64,000 nt of DNA from Colwellia polaris (GCF_002104515.1 NZ_NBOE01000001.1:496001-560000); one strand, 5' to 3'; numbered from the stretch's first letter, positions 9,476 through 18,828 are shown. Notes: generated from the letters alone by a model not told the origin. Numbers and translations: made by a program.

Positions 9476-11158
9476 ATGAATATATTCCCACCAAAAATGT
9501 TCCATAAAACTAGCCTTGTTGCCTTCGCTTTCATCGCATTATCAGCTTGTAATAAGTCAACAACGCCAACAGAAGTTAGTAGCAATGAAAGCTTAGTTAA
9601 CGAGCAAAACATCAAAGCACATATTGAATTTCTTGCTGATGACACTCTTCAAGGTCGAGATACCGGCAGTGTTGGATATCAAATCTCAGCTAACTATGTA
9701 AAATCATATTTTAAACAATTAGGTTTAACGCCAAAAGGTAGCAATATTGGTGAGTCTCAAGGCTTTGAACAACAAGTGCGCTTTCGTAAATCTTACCTTG
9801 TTGATGGCTCGGCAAGTGCCATTGTTCATGGTTTAAAAGGTGATACTGAACTTGAGTATGTGACTCAGTTTTTGATGTCAGGTTCTAGTTTAAAAAATGA
9901 AAGTATCATTAAAGCGCCAACTGTATTTGTAGGTTATGGGGTTATCTCTGATGAATTTGGCTATAACGATTATGAAAACATTGATGTTAAAGGAAAAATT
10001 GTAGTAGCACTAACAGGGAGACCTGATGACTTACCTTCTGAAGAAGGAGCGCACATAGGCTCAAGCGCAGAGAAAAGTCGCCATGCTGCAGAACGAGGCG
10101 CAGTAGGTTTTATAACTATTCATACACCAAAACGAGAATTAGTTAGAAGTTTCGAAAAATCTTCAAAAAATGCTAGCGCGCCACGCCTAAGTTGGTTAAA
10201 AAAAGATAATACGCCATTTGGTAAACACCCAGAAATAATCTCAAGTGCATATATTCAGCAAGATGCAGCGAAAGCACTGTTTGAAGGAGCTGAGTTTAAT
10301 TTAGCTGATATTTATACCGCAGACACTAATAATACGGCAATTCAAGGTTTTAACTTACCACACCAAGTAACCTTGAAAAATCGCTCGCGTCATGAGCAAA
10401 TTACTAGCCCGAATATTATTGCGGCAGTAGAAGGAAGTGATGACCAATTAAAAAATGAATATGTTGTTTTTAGTGCTCACTTAGATCACATTGGCATAAG
10501 TTCGCATGGCGATAACGAAGATAAAATTAACAATGGGGCGCTTGATAATGCATCAGGTGTTGCTATTTTGCTTGAAACGGCACGATTATTAGCTGAAATG
10601 CCAGTAAAACCGAAACGTTCAGTATTATTCGTTGTTGTTACTGGTGAAGAAAAAGGTTTGTTAGGATCTAGCTATTTTGCAAATAACCCTACGTTGCCAG
10701 TAACGCAACTTGTTGCGAATGTTAACTTAGATATGCCGTTAATTTTGTATCCATTTGCTGATGTTATCGCTTTTGGTTCGACTCATTCAACATTAGGTGA
10801 AATTGTAGCAACAGCGGCAAATAAAATCGATATAGAATTGAGTGAAGATCCAATGCCTGAACAGGCACTATTTACTCGCAGTGACCATTACAGTTTTGTA
10901 AAAGCGGGTATACCTTCAGTATTTTTGATGACAGGTTTTAAATCGACAGATGAAAATATCGATGGTGGTGCCGTATTTGGTGACTTTTTGAAAAACCATT
11001 ACCATCAACACAGCGACGAAATAACATTACCAATTAATTATCAAGCCGCGGCTAACTTTGCGTTAGTAAACATGATGATAGGTTTAGAAATAGCAAACCA
11101 AACTGAACGACCGCAATGGCATAAAGGTGACTTTTTTGGCCTAACATTCGCACAATAA
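9476..11158 (+). CDS. M28 family zinc aminopeptidase lipoprotein with PA domain
   Basis: The 560-residue protein starts with a lipoprotein signal (lipobox LSAC near residue 25), followed by a protease-associated (PA) insert (VFVGYGV...VKGKIVVALTG) and an M28 peptidase core. Zinc ligands and catalytic residues are visible: HLDHIG near residue 335, the Asp in NNGALDNASG, the Glu pair in TGEEKGLLGS near 391, and the distal His in TRSDHYSF. It should cleave N-terminal residues from peptides at the cell envelope and act in peptide scavenging. A 219-bp gap with no visible gene precedes it. Nothing appears to be missing. Confidence 0.92.
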   Translation: MNIFPPKMFHKTSLVAFAFIALSACNKSTTPTEVSSNESLVNEQNIKAHIEFLADDTLQGRDTGSVGYQISANYVKSYFKQLGLTPKGSNIGESQGFEQQVRFRKSYLVDGSASAIVHGLKGDTELEYVTQFLMSGSSLKNESIIKAPTVFVGYGVISDEFGYNDYENIDVKGKIVVALTGRPDDLPSEEGAHIGSSAEKSRHAAERGAVGFITIHTPKRELVRSFEKSSKNASAPRLSWLKKDNTPFGKHPEIISSAYIQQDAAKALFEGAEFNLADIYTADTNNTAIQGFNLPHQVTLKNRSRHEQITSPNIIAAVEGSDDQLKNEYVVFSAHLDHIGISSHGDNEDKINNGALDNASGVAILLETARLLAEMPVKPKRSVLFVVVTGEEKGLLGSSYFANNPTLPVTQLVANVNLDMPLILYPFADVIAFGSTHSTLGEIVATAANKIDIELSEDPMPEQALFTRSDHYSFVKAGIPSVFLMTGFKSTDENIDGGAVFGDFLKNHYHQHSDEITLPINYQAAANFALVNMMIGLEIANQTERPQWHKGDFFGLTFAQ

Positions 11159-11203
11159 TATTGACTAAAAATTGTCGACACTTACTTTAGGAATAACTAA
11201 ATA

Positions 11204-12043
11204 ATGAATGCCCTAGAATATGCCCAACAGGCAAATGGTTCTTTTGCGTTACCAGACGCGTGCTTTAAAATAAAAGCATTAATGGAAGACGACGACTCAA
11301 CAATCGAAGATTTCGCTAACGTGATCAGTGTTGATCCTTCAATGACATCACGTTTATTGCAAATTGCCAATAGTGCAATTTATAGCTTTCCTGGCGAAAT
11401 AAGCACTATTTCACGAGCGATTACTATTATTGGAACGCAAGCCATTTACAACATGATGTTAGTCGATGTTGCAGCAACAGCGTTTAAGCACTTCTCAAGC
11501 AACTCGATTGATTTAAAACGCTTTTGGCACATGAGCGTTTTTTGTGGTTTAGCAACTAAAAACCTAGCAATAACCGCCGGTATTCGAGATATAGAACGCT
11601 TATTTGTTGCGGGTTTACTGCAAAATTTTGGCGAGCTAATTGTGGCAAAAATTTCGCCAGAACTTGCTCAACAATGTGAAGCTTACAATACCGACTTATT
11701 ACCTTGGCAATTACAACAGCAAGTGCTGGGCTTTACGTATACTGAAGTGTCGGCCGAGTTATTAAAAGTTTGGCAAATACCTGAAAAAATAATTTTGCCG
11801 ATTCGCCATTATAACAACGCGCATAACATACAAATTAATAAAGATGTGCAGGTGCTTTATTTAGCATCGAGATTAGCCTTAGTGGAATGTCATCCTGATG
11901 AATTTAGCTATGACGACAGCATTGATGCACAAATATGTAATACCTTAAAAATATCAACAGGAGACTTAGAGGCTGCGGCTAAATTTGCGAACATAGAAAC
12001 GGAAAATATCCTTAATATAATGAATGCTAAGTTTTACGGGTAA
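11204..12043 (+). CDS. HDOD domain protein (copy 1)
   Basis: The 279-residue protein is a single HDOD domain (PF08668 type) with the typical VDPSMTSRLLQIANSA helix and the ...FSLP-like IPEKIILPIRHYN stretch. HDOD domains resemble HD phosphohydrolases but lack the metal-binding His/Asp set, and act as signalling scaffolds, often linked to c-di-GMP or stress control. It starts 45 nt after the peptidase with a visible AGGA ribosome site. A clear paralogue lies at 19760-20608: both share length, the DDDSTI/DDSSTI motif and the NSAIYSFPG / NSSLFSYPG motif. Confidence 0.9.
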   Translation: MNALEYAQQANGSFALPDACFKIKALMEDDDSTIEDFANVISVDPSMTSRLLQIANSAIYSFPGEISTISRAITIIGTQAIYNMMLVDVAATAFKHFSSNSIDLKRFWHMSVFCGLATKNLAITAGIRDIERLFVAGLLQNFGELIVAKISPELAQQCEAYNTDLLPWQLQQQVLGFTYTEVSAELLKVWQIPEKIILPIRHYNNAHNIQINKDVQVLYLASRLALVECHPDEFSYDDSIDAQICNTLKISTGDLEAAAKFANIETENILNIMNAKFYG

Positions 12044-12218
12044 TCAGGCTAGCAGGTGCAATTAATACGATACACCTGCAAACAATTGACGTTTATTAAA
12101 AGCAAGACTTTGGAAAAAAAGCTTGTTAGCATCAACTGGTTATCCACCTTAATAAAAGTGGGCGCTGTGAATAAAAATTATAATTATTAGCCCTATAAAA
12201 ATACAATGAAGGACACTT

Positions 12219-13643
12219 ATGAGTACAGAAAGAGAGCATTTTAGTTCCCGCTTAGGGTTCATTTTAGCGGCTGCAGGCTCAGCCGTTGGTATTGGTAACT
12301 TGGTTGGCTTTCCAGTAAATGCCGCTAAAAATGGTGGTGGTGCATTTTTATTAATGTACGCTCTTTTCGTATTTTTTATCTGTTTACCTGTAATGGTTGC
12401 TGAAATGGCCGTTGGCCGAAAAACAGCTAAAGAGCCTGTTGGCGCTTATAAAGAGTTAAGCGGTGGTAGCAGAGCATGGGGTGCTGCAGGGTTTTTAGGT
12501 GTACTAACACCATTTATGATTGCTGTATTTTATATGGTATTAACGGTATGGATTTTTGGCTATATCGCATTAACCCTAAGCGGTAACTTAGACTACCTTG
12601 CCAGTAGTAATGGTTTTGGTGAGTTTGTAAATAGCCCTTATATTTTTGCAGGTATGGTGGTTGTAGCCGGTATTGTTAACTTTATACTGGTTGCCGGTGT
12701 TAAAGACGGTATTGAACGTGCATCTAAAATATTAATGCCGACCCTTTTCATTATGCTACTGCTTATGGTGGTGTATGTTTTAACCTTAGACAATGCGCTT
12801 TTAGGCGTTAAATTCTTCTTAATTCCAGAGGTTTCTAAAATTACCCCCGCGGTGATAAATGGTGCGCTATCACAAGCGTTTTTCTCTTTGTCATTAGGTA
12901 TGGGTATTTTAATTACTTACGGCTCTTATATTGATCGTAAAACCGATGTTGTTGGCTCTGCAAAACTGGTCGCATTAACCGATACTGCTGTCGCATTTAC
13001 AGCTGGCTTGATGATTTTACCGGCAGTGTTTTCTTTTAATCCTAATGTTAACCCTGCAGAGTTAAGCGATAGTTCTGTTTCGTTAATCTTTACATTTTTA
13101 CCTAAAATATTTTTAGCACTGCAAACGTCTATTGGTTATATCGGCGCAAGCGCAGTAGCAGCCTTCTTCTTTATATTGGTATTTTTTGCTGCCATAACAT
13201 CATTGGTTTCGATTTTAGAAGTGCCAGTATCTTATTTAGTTACTGAGAAAAAACATAGCCGTAAAAAAGCGTTATCTATTTTGTTGATGACAGCAGGTGT
13301 ATTAACTGTTTTCGCTACCTTGTCTTTTGGTATGGCATCTTACTTCACTGAATTTACCTCTTATGCTGGAGGAACACGTTCATTTTTCGATGTAATTTAC
13401 GATGTTTTCTACGACACTATATTGCCACTTAACGGTTTCTTGTTATGTGTTTTTGTGAGCTATCGCTGGAAAAGGTTACAATTATCTGAAGAGTTGTCGG
13501 TAGGTAATGCAAACTATAAAGGCTCATGGGCTGAAAAATACATTAACTTCTCTCTTGGGACATTTATCCCCGTTGTAGTCTTTGGTATTTTTATTAATAC
13601 CGTTATGCAAAAGTTCTTTAATTACAGTATTTTTGGTTTTTAG
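12219..13643 (+). CDS. Neurotransmitter:sodium symporter (NSS/SNF) family transporter
   Basis: The 474-residue protein has about 11-12 membrane segments. TM1 carries the family signature AAGSAVGIGNLVGFP with the unwound substrate/Na+ site, followed by NGGGAFLLMY. Bacterial members (LeuT, TnaT, MhsT-like) import amino acids with sodium. The exact substrate is not readable from the sequence. It sits alone with its own terminator at 13695. The 175-bp gap before it contains a short GCAGGTG/CACCTGC inverted repeat (12052-12079) without a T-run. Confidence 0.93.
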   Translation: MSTEREHFSSRLGFILAAAGSAVGIGNLVGFPVNAAKNGGGAFLLMYALFVFFICLPVMVAEMAVGRKTAKEPVGAYKELSGGSRAWGAAGFLGVLTPFMIAVFYMVLTVWIFGYIALTLSGNLDYLASSNGFGEFVNSPYIFAGMVVVAGIVNFILVAGVKDGIERASKILMPTLFIMLLLMVVYVLTLDNALLGVKFFLIPEVSKITPAVINGALSQAFFSLSLGMGILITYGSYIDRKTDVVGSAKLVALTDTAVAFTAGLMILPAVFSFNPNVNPAELSDSSVSLIFTFLPKIFLALQTSIGYIGASAVAAFFFILVFFAAITSLVSILEVPVSYLVTEKKHSRKKALSILLMTAGVLTVFATLSFGMASYFTEFTSYAGGTRSFFDVIYDVFYDTILPLNGFLLCVFVSYRWKRLQLSEELSVGNANYKGSWAEKYINFSLGTFIPVVVFGIFINTVMQKFFNYSIFGF

Positions 13644-13694
13644 CCTGTTTTAGTACACAGCGCTTGAAAATATAATTGCACAAGCATAATACCT

Positions 13695-13733
13695 AAGGCC
13701 GGATAATTTGTTATTATCCGGCCTTATTTTTTC
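13695..13733 (+). terminator. Rho-independent terminator after the NSS transporter
   Basis: A perfect 13-bp stem (13695-13707 with 13713-13725), GC-rich core GGCCGG, and a TTGTT loop are followed by ATTTTTT. It separates the transporter from the methyltransferase gene starting 19 nt later. Confidence 0.93.
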
Positions 13734-13751
13734 TAGCGAGAGCATCTTAAA

Positions 13752-14645
13752 ATGATTGAATTTATCCAACCATGTAACCTCGATGAAAGCCAGCGACTAT
13801 TTCATGGCCGTGGACATGCGTATCCTGAGCTTTCGCATGTCAATATTGATTGGTTTGAACCCGTTATTTTAATTACTTTATATCAGGAAGTTGAAGCCGC
13901 ATGGTTAACTGAGCAGGTTACGCAATTGCGCACGTTAACCGATAGATGCCAATCTATTCAGGTGCAATATCGTTGTCGTAAGTTTGCACCCTGTGAATTA
14001 GTTTGGGGTAAAGAAATTAGCCATCTAACGGCATTAGAGCATGGCTTGAAATACCATATTAGTTTAGGTAAAGCTCAAAATTCAGGCTTGTTTCTCGATA
14101 TGCGCAATGGCCGAGAATGGGTTAAAACACATAGCGAAAATAAACGAGTATTAAACTTGTTCTCTTATACTTGTGCATTCTCCGTTGCGGCTTTAGCAGG
14201 TAACGCAAGTAAAGTGGTTAATATTGATATGAGCAAAAGCTCTTTAAGTAAAGGCCGCGAGAATCATCGACTGAATAAGCAAGATCTTGATAAAGTGATT
14301 TTTGAAGGGGTTGATATTTTTAAGTCTTATGGACGCTTGAAAAAGCATGGTCCTTATCAATTATTAATTTCTGATCCGCCATCTTTTCAAAAAGGCAGTG
14401 TTGATATTGAACGAGATTATAAGAAAATTATTCGACGCTTACCTGATTTAATGTCTGAAAATGGTGATGTATTGTTATGCTTAAACTCGCCAGATCTCAA
14501 TATTGATTTTTTATTGGCAGAAGTCGCTAGAGAATGCCCAGAATGTGAATTTCAATATCAACTTAAAGCGCCGGAGGTTTTTAAAGAAGCCCATGAAGGC
14601 AAAGGTTTGAAGTGTTTGTACTTTATTTATAACCCAAACGTTTAA
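13752..14645 (+). CDS. Class I SAM-dependent methyltransferase, RlmI/RlmK-like
   Basis: The 297-residue protein belongs to the Methyltrans_SAM (PF10672-like) group. It has the SAM-binding region VLNLFSYTCAFSVAAL, an acidic loop (VVNIDMSKSSL) and the catalytic motif ISDPPSFQKG that aligns with the DPPxF of the 23S rRNA methyltransferases RlmI and RlmK-C. It lacks the N-terminal PUA domain of RlmI, so it is a short paralogue. RNA methylation is likely but the target base is unknown. Terminators on both sides make it a single-gene unit. Confidence 0.85.
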   Translation: MIEFIQPCNLDESQRLFHGRGHAYPELSHVNIDWFEPVILITLYQEVEAAWLTEQVTQLRTLTDRCQSIQVQYRCRKFAPCELVWGKEISHLTALEHGLKYHISLGKAQNSGLFLDMRNGREWVKTHSENKRVLNLFSYTCAFSVAALAGNASKVVNIDMSKSSLSKGRENHRLNKQDLDKVIFEGVDIFKSYGRLKKHGPYQLLISDPPSFQKGSVDIERDYKKIIRRLPDLMSENGDVLLCLNSPDLNIDFLLAEVARECPECEFQYQLKAPEVFKEAHEGKGLKCLYFIYNPNV

Positions 14646-14651
14646 GTGCTA

Positions 14652-14718
14652 TATTTGCTTGAGTAAGTAGTTGGCTCAAGCAAATAACTTCCTAGTAAGC
14701 ACGATTTTAGCTTACTAG
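14652..14718. terminator. Two hairpins between convergent genes
   Basis: A 12-bp perfect inverted repeat (14652-14663 and 14675-14686) and a 9-bp one, CTAGTAAGC/GCTTACTAG (14692-14700 and 14710-14718), fill the short gap between the convergent methyltransferase and LysE genes. The second overlaps the last codons of the LysE gene. T-runs are weak, so termination is inferred from position. Confidence 0.5.
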
Positions 14719-15329
14719 TTGAGTACCACTCGCGCAGCTAATAAAATTAAAAAACTGCCGGTAACTTTATCAACAACATGGCTATGCTTCTTTAGTTTTT
14801 CTAATATCGGCCCTCGTGAGAGTGTAAAAGCAATAATAACATACCAAAGCATGTCAATAATGCCTACCGTAGCTGTCATCACGCCTTTTTGCTGCCACCC
14901 TGCATCAGGTTCAACGAACTGGCTAAATAATGCTAAGAAAAAAATGGCTAATTTAGGGTTGAGAAAAGCAATTAAAAAGCCGTCTCGCCAACCATTAATC
15001 GTTGGGTCTATAGCCCCACTTTTTTGATCAAATTGAATGTTTTGCTGCTTACTCATTAAGGCTTTAATGCCTAAGTACAGCAAAAATGCAGCACCAGCAT
15101 ATTTTATGGTCGAAAATATCATCGGTGATTGTACTATGAGTAAGCCAATACCCGTAGCGGTTATGGCGGCATATAGTGCAACACCAAAGCCATGGCTAAT
15201 CGCGGTGGCATACCCTTGATAAGCACCACCATTTAAGGTGTTTTTTATCACTAAAGCAAGGCTAGGCCCAGGGGATAGCGCACCCAGGATACAAATTGCT
15301 ACCAGAGATAACCATAAATGAAATTCCAT
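14715..15329 (-). CDS. LysE/RhtB family amino-acid exporter
   Basis: The 204-residue membrane protein has six hydrophobic segments and the family start ICILGALSPGPSLALVIKNTLNGG, where the SPGP motif is diagnostic. LysE/RhtB proteins export amino acids such as lysine, threonine or homoserine lactone. It lies 35 nt downstream of the secreted DNA ligase gene on the same strand and may be cotranscribed with it, although there is no evident functional link. Confidence 0.92.
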   Translation of the reverse strand: MEFHLWLSLVAICILGALSPGPSLALVIKNTLNGGAYQGYATAISHGFGVALYAAITATGIGLLIVQSPMIFSTIKYAGAAFLLYLGIKALMSKQQNIQFDQKSGAIDPTINGWRDGFLIAFLNPKLAIFFLALFSQFVEPDAGWQQKGVMTATVGIIDMLWYVIIAFTLSRGPILEKLKKHSHVVDKVTGSFLILLAARVVLN

Positions 15330-15364
15330 ATTTTAAAGCCTTATGGGGATAATTAATTGACGAG

Positions 15365-16243
15365 CTAAGGTGTATGTCTAATACGTAAGAAACTGGCAAA
15401 TTTTGGCACACCTCGTTGCGTTTTACCAATGTATTTATAGGTTATTACACTGCCTATTTTAGGGGGATGTTTACGTTCAAGATCAGAAAAGCCGCTACCT
15501 ATTTTAAAAACAATGCCATCTGGTGTTTTAACTTTAATTGCGCCAAGTAATCCACTGTATTTACCTTTGCCCGGTAAGTGGGCTATCACCACTGCTTCAG
15601 CATCTTGGTGTTGTTTAAGTTTTAATAAGTTTTTAGTACGGCCACTATGGTAATTTGCATTTGCAAGATGGAGCATTAAGCCTTCACCGTGATCGCTAAC
15701 AACTTTGCTAAGCCAAGCCGTTAGCTTGGTATTATTCGAGACTTTTTTTTGTTCAATCATGAATAGGTGAGCTGACCTGTTCTTTTCAATTAGTAATTTC
15801 ATCATGGATATTCGCTGTGTAAAATTTCCTGATTGGTGCGGTAAATCGAAAATCATTAACTTGATATTTTTCCAACACAACTTATTTGATTTTTTACGCC
15901 GAATACAGGCGCTGATTTGTTCGAACTGTCCTCTTGTGCTCCACAGTTCACCCTCCATTGCTACTTTGGGCCAATGTTCTACAAACCACTTTGGTGGGTT
16001 TAAGTTATTACCACTGCGGGTTATTAGCTTTTCACCGGTCCAATATCCACGAACGCCATCGAGTTTCTCACTAACCCAATAATCATTAACATCAATACTA
16101 CTGTCATATTTAGTGGCGTGCTGCAGCGGCGGTTTGTTTGGTTTATTTTTATCGAGGACCACTTGCTGTGCATACAAGTTGGGTAATATCGAGATAAGAC
16201 AAAAAGCACAAATAAAATTATGGTAGTTAATTAAATGAAACAT
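15365..16243 (-). CDS. Secreted ATP-dependent DNA ligase (Lig E type)
   Basis: The 292-residue protein has an N-terminal signal peptide (hydrophobic ICAFCLISILPN, likely cleavage after LYA) and then a minimal ATP-dependent ligase: adenylation motif I SEKLDGVRGYW with the catalytic Lys, motif III EGELWSTRGQFEQI, motif IV EGLMLH, motif V LLKLKQHQDAEAVV, and a compact OB domain (GSVITYKYIG). No DNA-binding insert or accessory domain is present. Ligases of this class occur in many Gram-negative bacteria and are predicted to act in the periplasm, possibly during DNA uptake. The chromosomal NAD-dependent ligase is presumably elsewhere. Confidence 0.9.
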   Translation of the reverse strand: MFHLINYHNFICAFCLISILPNLYAQQVVLDKNKPNKPPLQHATKYDSSIDVNDYWVSEKLDGVRGYWTGEKLITRSGNNLNPPKWFVEHWPKVAMEGELWSTRGQFEQISACIRRKKSNKLCWKNIKLMIFDLPHQSGNFTQRISMMKLLIEKNRSAHLFMIEQKKVSNNTKLTAWLSKVVSDHGEGLMLHLANANYHSGRTKNLLKLKQHQDAEAVVIAHLPGKGKYSGLLGAIKVKTPDGIVFKIGSGFSDLERKHPPKIGSVITYKYIGKTQRGVPKFASFLRIRHTP

Positions 16244-16454
16244 CCGTGTTCCTTAATTTATATTGAGTTTTAAAGTTTTAAGCAGTGTTTTCTGCTTTGT
16301 TCAGCACAGTATAGATGTATTTGAGGAGAATACTTTTTAACTTCGCATTGTCGATATTATTGCTTGCTGTTTATTCAACAGTAAAACTCGGGTCGATTTT
16401 TTCAAAATTTTGACTACACTCTTGCTTACTAAGGAATTCAATGGATGAAAACCG

Positions 16455-16970
16455 ATGCAAAAATTAATCACTTTAAGCTTAATACTCACCTGTTTTTTAT
16501 TTTCTCATAGCGCAACTGCTGGTAAAAAACACTGTCAAGGATATCGAAATAAACTCGATAATGTTCAAGCGCAGCAGCGACAATCGAACTCAAATAAACG
16601 TAGCCTAAGCTTAGCTAACAAGGAAGATAAAGCACGTAAAACTTGGTGGCAATGTGAAACCGGTAAGCTTAAACCTAAGCTTAAGAAAAAAAGTAAGAAA
16701 AAAAAATTAAAGCAGAAAAAAATAAGCGCGCCCAAACCGATAAAAATGTTGGCAAAGCAAATGCCAGACACACCACTAAAACCTTTAATGCCCTTTGCGG
16801 GTGAGCAACCGGTTGAATTGCGATCTAGCGATCAATATAAAAAGTTACAAGCTTGGTTGGCGTTTTATCAACCGGCAAAAATGTGTGCTCGACCAAAGTC
16901 TACGCAACAGTTTGCCGCGTGCGTTGAAGATAAGCGTCGACAACAGGCTGAATTTGAGAATAGCTATTAA
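16455..16970 (+). CDS. Exported lysine-rich protein of unknown function
   Basis: The 171-residue protein has a clear signal peptide (MQKLITLSLILTCFLFSHS, cleavage near ATA/GKK). The mature part has a very basic middle (a KKKSKKKKLKQKK stretch near residues 77-90) and conserved-looking ends with Cys in KKHCQGYR, WWQCET, KMCARP and FAACVED, perhaps two disulfides. I recognise no family. The ATG at 16455 is 18 nt after a strong AAGGAA ribosome site; other-frame ATGs at 16441 and 16445 are better spaced to that site and open only short peptides. Confidence 0.65.
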   Translation: MQKLITLSLILTCFLFSHSATAGKKHCQGYRNKLDNVQAQQRQSNSNKRSLSLANKEDKARKTWWQCETGKLKPKLKKKSKKKKLKQKKISAPKPIKMLAKQMPDTPLKPLMPFAGEQPVELRSSDQYKKLQAWLAFYQPAKMCARPKSTQQFAACVEDKRRQQAEFENSY

Positions 16971-17133
16971 AAAACCCTTGTTATTTAGACTATTATCTTG
17001 CCTTTTACGCCACTCTTTTAGCTACAGTTAAAATTCGGGTTTATTAAGCGCTTGATAAATAGGCGTAATTTATTTTGGAATACTCTTTGCTTTAGGTTAT
17101 GTAAGAGATAAAACATTTACTTTAAGGCTTAAT

Positions 17134-17388
17134 ATGACTCATTATTTCCCCGAAAAAATAAAACGAATAGCACTCACTTTATTAGGTTGCATATGTTTAT
17201 TATTAGGCATTGTGTTTATTTTGCTACCAGGCCCAGCGGTAATATTTATTCCTTTAGGCCTAGCCTTATTAAGCTTGGAGTTTGATTGGGCTAAAATTTG
17301 GTTGAAAAAAAGCCAAGGTTATTTTCGCCAAGCTGCAGTAAAAGCCGATCAAACGTTATATTGGTTAGGTAAGAAATTACGTTCTTAA
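17134..17388 (+). CDS. PGPGW-type small transmembrane protein
   Basis: The 84-residue protein has two hydrophobic helices joined by a LLPGPAVIFIPLGLALL stretch, which is the core of the putative transmembrane PGPGW family (PF09656). The ending is basic. The function of the family is unknown. A TAAGG-type ribosome site precedes the ATG. An imperfect hairpin near 17470-17500 may end transcription before the convergent gene at 17574. Confidence 0.8.
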   Translation: MTHYFPEKIKRIALTLLGCICLLLGIVFILLPGPAVIFIPLGLALLSLEFDWAKIWLKKSQGYFRQAAVKADQTLYWLGKKLRS

Positions 17389-17573
17389 ATACGATGCGAT
17401 AGAAAAATTTTATTGCCAGAATTAATCATCTGCAGCTAATAAATGCTAACGAAGTAGAGGTTAAATAAAATGAGTAATTGGTTTTAATTGCCATTACTCA
17501 TAATTTTTAAAAGCATTAAGAGGCTCAACTATAAATGCTAGGGTCAACACATTAAGTTAACAGCCCTTATTGT

Positions 17574-18287
17574 TTACTTTTGTGCGAAATATTGTGCTTT
17601 AGTATCATTGTATTGGGTAACAATATTATCAATAGTGTCTTGGCAGTAATCTCGTAAACCACTTAAAAGCATAAACTTTTTGCCGTGTCCGATCACCACA
17701 CTATTTGAAACTAAATCAAATGATAGGCAGGCATTCCCGCGCTTACCGTCTATATCTAATGTTGTAGAAGATAACTTTAATGTAATGTCTTGAAAGTCTA
17801 AATTATCGAGATGAATTGACATGCTTTCGTACATAATCATCGGACGGGCAGGGTTGATCATTACCTGACAATCTTTCATTAATTCAACCAATATATGTGG
17901 GAATGTATGGCCTGAAAACTCGACGTAAGCACGTGTTAATGCTGAAATTGCCTTGCTATCTTTTGTGCTGTTTCCAGCAACAGACATATTTAAATATTCT
18001 TTTTGATTATCGTCGACGATGCTTGCTGATTGCGCTATTTCTGTTGGAATAGTTAACTTTGTCGTGTCAGTTACCATGCCAGAAAATTTAAAGCTCATTT
18101 CTTGATGTAAACCAGCACGCTCTAAAATTAATGAAAACAGTAAGTCTCCTGGAACACAAAAGCGTTTAGCTTGTATGTCATGCAAAGGATTAAAATCGTC
18201 AGCAATTTGTTTTGCAAAATCGCTCGCCTGTTGACGTGTGAAACTAATTTTATCATCCGTAATTCGGCAATAATTCTCTAAAAACAT
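17574..18287 (-). CDS. DUF3581 family protein
   Basis: The 237-residue soluble protein looks like the gammaproteobacterial DUF3581 family: it opens with FLENYCRITDDKISFTRQQA and contains ADDFNPLHD and RFCVPGDLLFSL, a motif reminiscent of hot-dog fold MaoC-like dehydratases (FNPLH then PG). No catalytic role is established. It is encoded alone on the minus strand. Assignment is by recollection of the family and length. Confidence 0.75.
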   Translation of the reverse strand: MFLENYCRITDDKISFTRQQASDFAKQIADDFNPLHDIQAKRFCVPGDLLFSLILERAGLHQEMSFKFSGMVTDTTKLTIPTEIAQSASIVDDNQKEYLNMSVAGNSTKDSKAISALTRAYVEFSGHTFPHILVELMKDCQVMINPARPMIMYESMSIHLDNLDFQDITLKLSSTTLDIDGKRGNACLSFDLVSNSVVIGHGKKFMLLSGLRDYCQDTIDNIVTQYNDTKAQYFAQK

Positions 18288-18417
18288 GGCTATTTGTCAT
18301 CACTTTAAGCTGTTGAAATCGGCGCCATTCTATCAGTATGCTAAATTAAAATCGAAACTTATTAATGTTTAATAGACAAAGCAGACCAGTAATATTGGGC
18401 TTTATAGCGAAGGGGGA

Positions 18418-18687
18418 CTATTCTGCTAATGGATTAAACACGTAATTAGAAACGAGCTGTTCTTTGTTTTTTTTGCTCAATTGCTTTAGTTGATATTCTC
18501 GGCGGCTAGCCTGTTGACGGTTTGGTTGCGATTCTGCATAGGCTAAAGCAACAGGGCGACGAACGCGAGTATACTTGGCCGCCTTTTTGTTGCATTCGTT
18601 GTGTTCAAGTAAACGCCGTTCTAATGACGTCGTTATACCCGCATATAGGCTGTTATCAGCACAGCGAAGAAAATAAACATACCACAT
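18418..18687 (-). CDS. GIY-YIG nuclease superfamily protein (UPF0213/YhbQ-like)
   Basis: The 89-residue protein is a single GIY-YIG domain: WYVYFLRCADNSLYAGIT supplies the GIY and YIG-like strands, followed by the Arg in LERRLLEHN and the catalytic-type Glu in ASRREYQLKQL. The related E. coli YhbQ is a small structure-selective nuclease of unsettled role. It is alone on the minus strand and divergent from the DUF2797 gene. Confidence 0.88.
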   Translation of the reverse strand: MWYVYFLRCADNSLYAGITTSLERRLLEHNECNKKAAKYTRVRRPVALAYAESQPNRQQASRREYQLKQLSKKNKEQLVSNYVFNPLAE

Positions 18688-18828
18688 AAAATTTAATGTC
18701 TAGTTAGTGAGCGACTAAGATATTTTCGCAATTTTTTCCTTGTTTTTCGAGGTATTATTGAATTAAAGCTAGCTGCTAGAAGTTGATTTTTATATTATTA
18801 GCCACTGAAAGTCACAAAAGGTTGAGAT

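Noticed and set aside
12052-12079. GCAGGTG/CACCTGC inverted repeat after the first HDOD gene
   Set aside because: Short stem, 14-nt loop and no T-run; could be a weak terminator but not supported.
17539-17560. TAGGGTCAACACATTAAG resembles one end of the 48.80-kb element
   Set aside because: Only a partial, single-ended match with a gap; no partner repeat nearby.
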